Shown: piece after piece, positions 59,922 to 64,000 of the stretch | How the letters are laid out: the number at the start of each line of letters is the position of its first letter | Position numbering within the stretch: position 1 is the stretch's first letter | DNA from: Pycnopodia helianthoides | Lineage: Eukaryota; Echinodermata; Asteroidea; Forcipulatida; Asteriidae | DNA length: 64,000 nt | Reading direction: 5' to 3' | Assembly: GCA_032158295.1 (NCBI GenBank) | Contig: CM063258.1 | Location: 16,095,703 to 16,159,702 of the forward strand | Notes under the pieces: model-generated | Told to the model about the DNA's origin: nothing | The model's input: only the letters and a program-made list of their open reading frames with translations | Database searches by the model: none | Made by a program: the position numbers and the translations under genes

Positions 59922-60962
59922 CCTTGTCAGGATACAGCGGAAAACTGTCTTGAACTGAGGATGTTTGATGGCATAGATGATGGGATTCAGGCAACTGTTA
60001 CCCGTGAAGATGGTCGCTGCGAAGGGGAACACCTGACGACTTCTTGGCACTAGAAGGGTCACCGCGTAAGGCACAACGCACAGAACGAACGCGCATACCA
60101 CAAGAAATAAATTCATCGTGACTTGGACCTGAAGTCTACTTCGCTTTGGTTTTTGTTCTTGAGCTGCTGATGAGGGTGCCATATCTGCTGCTTTGGGGTT
60201 GGCAGCGGTTGAGCTGGCAGTATCAACTGCCGTGGACATCGTCTTTGTTTGGGTGCGCAATGAGGGTTCGACTTTCTTGGCATGCTGACGGATGTGAGTG
60301 AACACTCTGATGTAGCAGTAAATGATTACAGACAACTGGACTGGGCAGAATGTAGCAAACAGCACAAAAACGAACCCTCCGGAAGAATGAGCAAGCACCC
60401 AACTGCAAGAGGAGTATTTAGGTTCAAAGCCAAGCCGGATGTACCCGATACTTGTTGGTACAACTGTGGTGACCAGTGGGATCAGCCATGTAATTAAAAT
60501 GGCAAAGATTGTTTGTCGTTTGCTGAAGAGTTTACGATACGTCTCTTGTTTCTTGGTGATGAGAACGTAGCGGTTAACGGCGATGCATGCCAAGTTGTTG
60601 ATACTACAACCAAGACATGTGAGGAACATGAACGCCGTCATGGAGCACAATGCCATGGGTAACGGCCACTCTGTCTCATTCAGCATAGCCACCGCCGTAA
60701 ACGGTATAAACAAGCTCGTCAATAAGTCAGCCACGCCGAGATTAAACACAAAATAGTTTGTGACGCGTTGAAGCTTCGGAGACGACAGGATAGCGGTGAT
60801 CACCAAACCGTTTCCAGCAACTCCAAGGAGTGACATCAGAAATAAAATCGCTGCAAGAACTTGGCGTTGGGTGTAACTAAAGTAGGCACAGAATGTGCAG
60901 CTCACAGAATTGTTACCGGTCAAAAGTTCACTCGCAATTGTTGAATTGATCCAAGCTGCCAT
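59898..60962 (-). CDS. Rhodopsin-family GPCR, intronless, paralogue
   Basis: A complete receptor of 354 residues if translation starts at the ATG at 60962 (MAAWINST). An upstream in-frame ATG at 61040 would add 26 residues with no membrane or signal character, so the inner start is preferred. There are two N-glycosylation sites near the N-terminus (NST, NNS). TM1 about 35-60, TM2 70-94, TM3 106-128 with NRY at 130-132, TM4 150-171, TM5 197-223, TM6 283-305, TM7 311-334 with NPIIY at 326-330. Cys106 and Cys186 are positioned for the conserved disulfide. The third intracellular loop (about 228-280) is longer and Ala/Ser/Lys-rich compared with the neighbour. It is clearly paralogous to 57305-58303 (shared FEPKYSSCSWV, GNSC, KHP and FRCI blocks) and probably arose by local duplication. 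Confidence 0.92.
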   Translation of the reverse strand: MAAWINSTIASELLTGNNSVSCTFCAYFSYTQRQVLAAILFLMSLLGVAGNGLVITAILSSPKLQRVTNYFVFNLGVADLLTSLFIPFTAVAMLNETEWPLPMALCSMTAFMFLTCLGCSINNLACIAVNRYVLITKKQETYRKLFSKRQTIFAILITWLIPLVTTVVPTSIGYIRLGFEPKYSSCSWVLAHSSGGFVFVLFATFCPVQLSVIIYCYIRVFTHIRQHAKKVEPSLRTQTKTMSTAVDTASSTAANPKAADMAPSSAAQEQKPKRSRLQVQVTMNLFLVVCAFVLCVVPYAVTLLVPRSRQVFPFAATIFTGNSCLNPIIYAIKHPQFKTVFRCILTRRFSDIPK

Positions 60963-61298
60963 TATTTTAATGTCTTTTTTTCGATGATGATAAATGTACA
61001 TGTGGCTCAGATTTGGTTTTTGTGAACTACCCCACCACACTCATACCATCAACTGAATATACATGTAGTAGTGATGTCTTTGACCTTCCTCATGCCCGGC
61101 CATCGCAGGGCCGACAATATGCTTGATTCTAGTCTTTACCTGTTAATACTAAGTAATCAAACTTACTTGTGGGTGTGTAACCTTCATTAATGATTACTGG
61201 TGATGACTAGCGACAGAGTAATCAATTGAAGAGAGCTGGTTTCCAGGGACATGATCAACCCGCCCCCCTGAGGAGGAATTAAAGTGAAGGTTTAGTGA

Positions 61299-61930
61299 TT
61301 GGAAATCTACTTTCAGACCAATCGCTCCCAGTGTCAGTTAAACTACCCCGACCAGGGTATGCTATTACCCCGATCGGATCCTTCTTCCCCCACTGAGGGT
61401 ATCAATGGTTCCCTTGATCAGGGTGACGAAACTTCTTTATTGGATAGAGTGCAGAAGCGTATTGTTAATCTTGTTGGTGAAGTGGAGGGATCAACAACGT
61501 TACAACCTCTTTCCCACCGTACATGTAGGTCTGTAGCCAGCCTCTGTCTTTTCTACAGATATTTCACGGCAAATGAGCCACCAGTGTGTCCGACCTGGTC
61601 CCTTCTATCAGGGTGTTTGAGCATGAAACCAGACTTTTCTGCTTCTTCTCACCCTTACACTCTTGATTTGCTGAGATGTAGAACAAGGAGCCATTCCAAC
61701 AGCTTTATTCCACGTACTGCATCTCTTTGGAACTCCTTGCCTGGTGCATGTTTCCCTCCATCCTACAATCTAAACTGCTTTAAGAGGAATATCAACTCCT
61801 ACCTTCGACTCCTCTGAGTTATTTTCACATTTAATAATTTTTCTTTTGTGTAGCCCCTTACCAAGAGTGGCTTTTAGCCTTGTTTGGGGCAAACTTGCAC
61901 CCCAATTTTTTATTTTTAAATATCAACTGT
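61299..61930 (+). pseudogene. LINE reverse transcriptase C-terminal fragment and 3' UTR
   Basis: The frame 61299-61817 has the layout of a Jockey/CR1-type polymerase C-terminus: LLDRVQKRIVNLVGE, LQPLSHR, VASLCLFYRYF, RTRSHSNSFIPRTASLWNSL, then FKRNINSYL and a stop. The catalytic core is missing. The 3' UTR continues with 'tagccccttaccaagagtgg' and ends in an AT-rich stretch. It matches the minus-strand copy at 1085-1740. It is a 5'-truncated insertion in the DNase II-like intron, upstream of the second GPCR. Confidence 0.8.
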
Positions 61931-62465
61931 ATAATTTGGGGTTGTTCAACCCCAAGTTGTTTCAAATTTACCCAGTCAGTTTCCCTTGTGTTTTTTTTAC
62001 TTGATTTATCAATTGTATGTCTACAATTCCTTTAACTGAAAGGCACTTCAATCAGCTTAAAATCAAGGGAAGATGTGGAGGACATTATGAGACACCTGTA
62101 TGGGGGTTGATGGTTAAATGCAATGGCATCCCATGACCAAACTTCCTTGTCGTTCATTAGAAGCTGAGGACAAGGATCATTAAAAATACATTCTCCATGG
62201 CTTCAAAACAAGGTCATCATTCTTAAGAGCCATAACTATTGATTGAAATTCAGGGCGAAAATTGATTATCTGCGGAAAAGCTTGGTGCTTTAAGAAAAAA
62301 TACATTCCCTTGAGGTTTATTGATATTTATATTTATTGCCACGGGTAACAGGAACACTTTTGTAGCACAGGAGTGATCATTTCAATGGTGTCTTACCGTC
62401 CCCAAGAAAATTATGCGACGATTCAACTGTGAATGCCTTTTCTTCTTCGAGCTATCCTGGACCTG

Positions 62466-62657
62466 GGCCCAATTTCATAGAGCTGCTTAAGCACAGAAAG
62501 TAGCTAAGCACACCAAAATTATGCTTACCAAAATAAAGTTACCAGCCATAATACCATCTCTCATGTACTATCTGTGACTGGTATCCTGCTAATTTTTGCT
62601 AAGCAGAAATTTTTTAAGCAGTATTTTCTGCTTTAAGCAGTTCTATGAAATTTGGCT
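62466..62657 (+). mobile_element. Palindromic MITE, family 4 copy b
   Basis: The left terminus is 'gcccaatttcatagagctgc' and the right is 'gcagttctatgaaatttggc'. The interior contains 'ccataataccatctctcatg' and 'tttgctaagcag' as in the copy at 25413. It is non-coding. Confidence 0.85.
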
Positions 62658-63161
62658 CTGGTTGCCTGTAAACTGCCTTGTGCGGTGTGGTCCTAAGAGC
62701 TAAGCATTAGTAGAGGTCACAGAAAATAGTCACTGGAAATTAGCCACCCCTTATGAATTGTTGGTTTTTATCAGTTCCTCATAATTATCTGAACTGTTTC
62801 CTGCTATGTCCCCTACTGACCTTAATACCCAACCCAGAACCAGCATGAAACAGCAGTGGTGCACCCTGGAGACCACAGGAAACGTTTGAGTGGGCAGTGC
62901 TTGTAATCTTCAAGTCATTTTGATATATGACTGAAAGATTACAACACAATTTCAAGCCATTTGCGTGTGAACAGCGACCAACTCAATTGTTTCCTTGTTT
63001 CTTTTACTTTCAATCTTTCAATGTCATTTATCGTGGGTGACAAACAATCGTCATTCTGGGCGTAATATATTGCGAGTCATATTGTCGAAAAGCTCAAAAA
63101 GAAAAGCCTTTGTTTTTTTATTGGCAATTACTTTATGAGTAAACTCATTTTTACAGGGAAC

Positions 63162-63541
63162 TTAAAGGCACTGGACACTATTGGTAATTACTCAAAAATA
63201 ATAAAAACTTACTTGGTAACGAGCAATGGAGAGCTGTTGATAGTATAAAACATTGTGAGAAACGGCTCCCTCTGAAGTAACGTAGTTTTTGAGAAATAAG
63301 TAATTTCTCAGTAAAACATTTGAATTGATTTTGAGACCTCAGGCGTGAGGTCTCGAAATCAAGCATCTGAAAGCACACAACTTCGTGTGACAAGGGTGTT
63401 TTTTCTTCCATTATTATCTCGCAACTTCGACGACCAATTGAGTTCAAATTTTCACAGGTTTGTTATTTTGTGCATGTGTTGAGATACACCAAGTGAGAAG
63501 ACTGGTCTTTGACAATTACCAAAGGTGTCCAGGGTCTTTAA
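63162..63541 (+). mobile_element. TTAA-type MITE, family 1 copy d
   Basis: This 380 bp copy is bounded by TTAA with termini 'aggcactggacactattggt' and 'accaaaggtgtccagggtct'. It contains a hairpin absent from copy c (63328-63361: 'gattttgagacctcag' against 'tgaggtctcgaaatc'). It ends 91 bases before the third DNase II-like exon. Confidence 0.9.
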
Positions 63542-63632
63542 AGACTAAACCGACTTAGAACACCCACTGAAGACCTAAATGTGAAACACCTGTTGATAAA
63601 TATATTTGTTTTCATGTGATTTATGTTGGCAG

Positions 63633-63708
63633 GATGTCGGCTATTTGATGTACAATGATCAGATACCAGATAGTAAGAAAACAAGTCAAAAGTATGGTCA
63701 CACAAAAG
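63633..63708 (+). CDS. DNASE2: DNase II-like gene, third coding exon
   Basis: The acceptor 'gatttatgttggcag' is followed in phase 0 by DVGYLMYNDQIPDSKKTSQK and YGHTK plus one base of a glycine codon, up to donor 'gtaaac'. The GYLxYNDQ and GHTKG segments are conserved in DNase II. The histidine and lysine of HTK form the first half of the HxK-type active site (a phospholipase-D-like fold). The second half lies beyond the window. The preceding intron is 7.36 kb and carries two antisense GPCR genes. Confidence 0.9.
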
Positions 63709-64000
63709 GTAAACTAAACTATTTGTCTTTGAAATCATGGTGTTTTTTTAAATACTGCATTGGCATTAACTCAGCTCAAGTACCATTTTGTTCTTCTCTT
63801 GCCTAATCAAGTTACCCAACATCTATTTATCTTGGTTAGTTTATTTTATTTTATTACACAGCCAACAGCACAATTAGCACCAATAACCGGATGAACAGGA
63901 AATGAGAAGAAATGTTCAGTTTTAGATGTGGGAGGAAAACCCAGACGGGGAGAACCCATTCAATCAGGTCGAGACTGAAAACCCAATCCACGTGCAAGGC
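63709..64000 (+). other. DNase II-like intron, continues past the window
   Basis: No further exon is seen in the last 290 bases. Confidence 0.5.

Noticed and set aside
60963..61040. Extended N-terminus for the second GPCR (start at 61040)
   Set aside because: The 26 extra residues are basic and aromatic with no signal peptide. The downstream ATG gives the usual short glycosylated N-terminus.

Overview
The window looks like invertebrate deuterostome nuclear DNA, most likely echinoderm and possibly a sea star. This is inferred from AT-rich non-coding sequence, short exons with GT-AG introns, a DNase II-type gene, rhodopsin-family GPCRs without introns, and many short inverted-repeat elements with TTAA ends of a kind I associate with echinoderm genomes. 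It is not a bacterial or viral segment: there are no operons, and most open frames are chance or repeat-derived.

Layout. (1) 1-14.4 kb: the 3' part of an unrecognised + strand gene. Its last three coding exons (1940-2010, 3762-3819, 14047-14082) splice in frame to a stop. The last intron is about 10 kb and holds a 4.35 kb composite element with inverted ends, plus LINE, SINE and TTAA-type MITE copies. (2) 14.4-25.8 kb: long 3' UTR or intergenic sequence, simple repeats, more MITEs, and one THAP-domain exon (24827-24906, minus). (3) 25.9-46.6 kb: a mirrored repeat landscape. An array of exon-like units on + (25.9-29.9 kb) leads to a 5.6 kb fold-back element (30471-36054). Related units then continue on the minus strand, first two units of the left type and then an alternating A/B two-unit array up to 46.6 kb. 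That array is interrupted by an internally deleted LTR retrotransposon (43150-45916). (4) 46.6-52 kb: mostly intergenic, with a repeat shared with 23-24 kb and a possible first exon at 50.6 kb. (5) 52.1 kb to the window end: the 5' part of a DNase II-like gene on +. Two complete minus-strand GPCR genes (57305-58303 and 59898-60962) lie nested in its 7.4 kb second coding intron.

How the parts relate. The best-supported genes are the DNase II-like gene (signal peptide, then exons that rejoin in frame up to the HTKG active-site block) and the two paralogous GPCRs with NRY in place of DRY. The GPCRs probably arose by local tandem duplication inside the host intron. The most unusual non-genic structure is the fold-back element with its flanking exon-like arrays. 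A conserved small hairpin and splice-site-like borders recur in these units while no reading frame is conserved, which points to non-coding RNA exons or a satellite rather than a protein. All family assignments come from reading motifs; no database search was possible.
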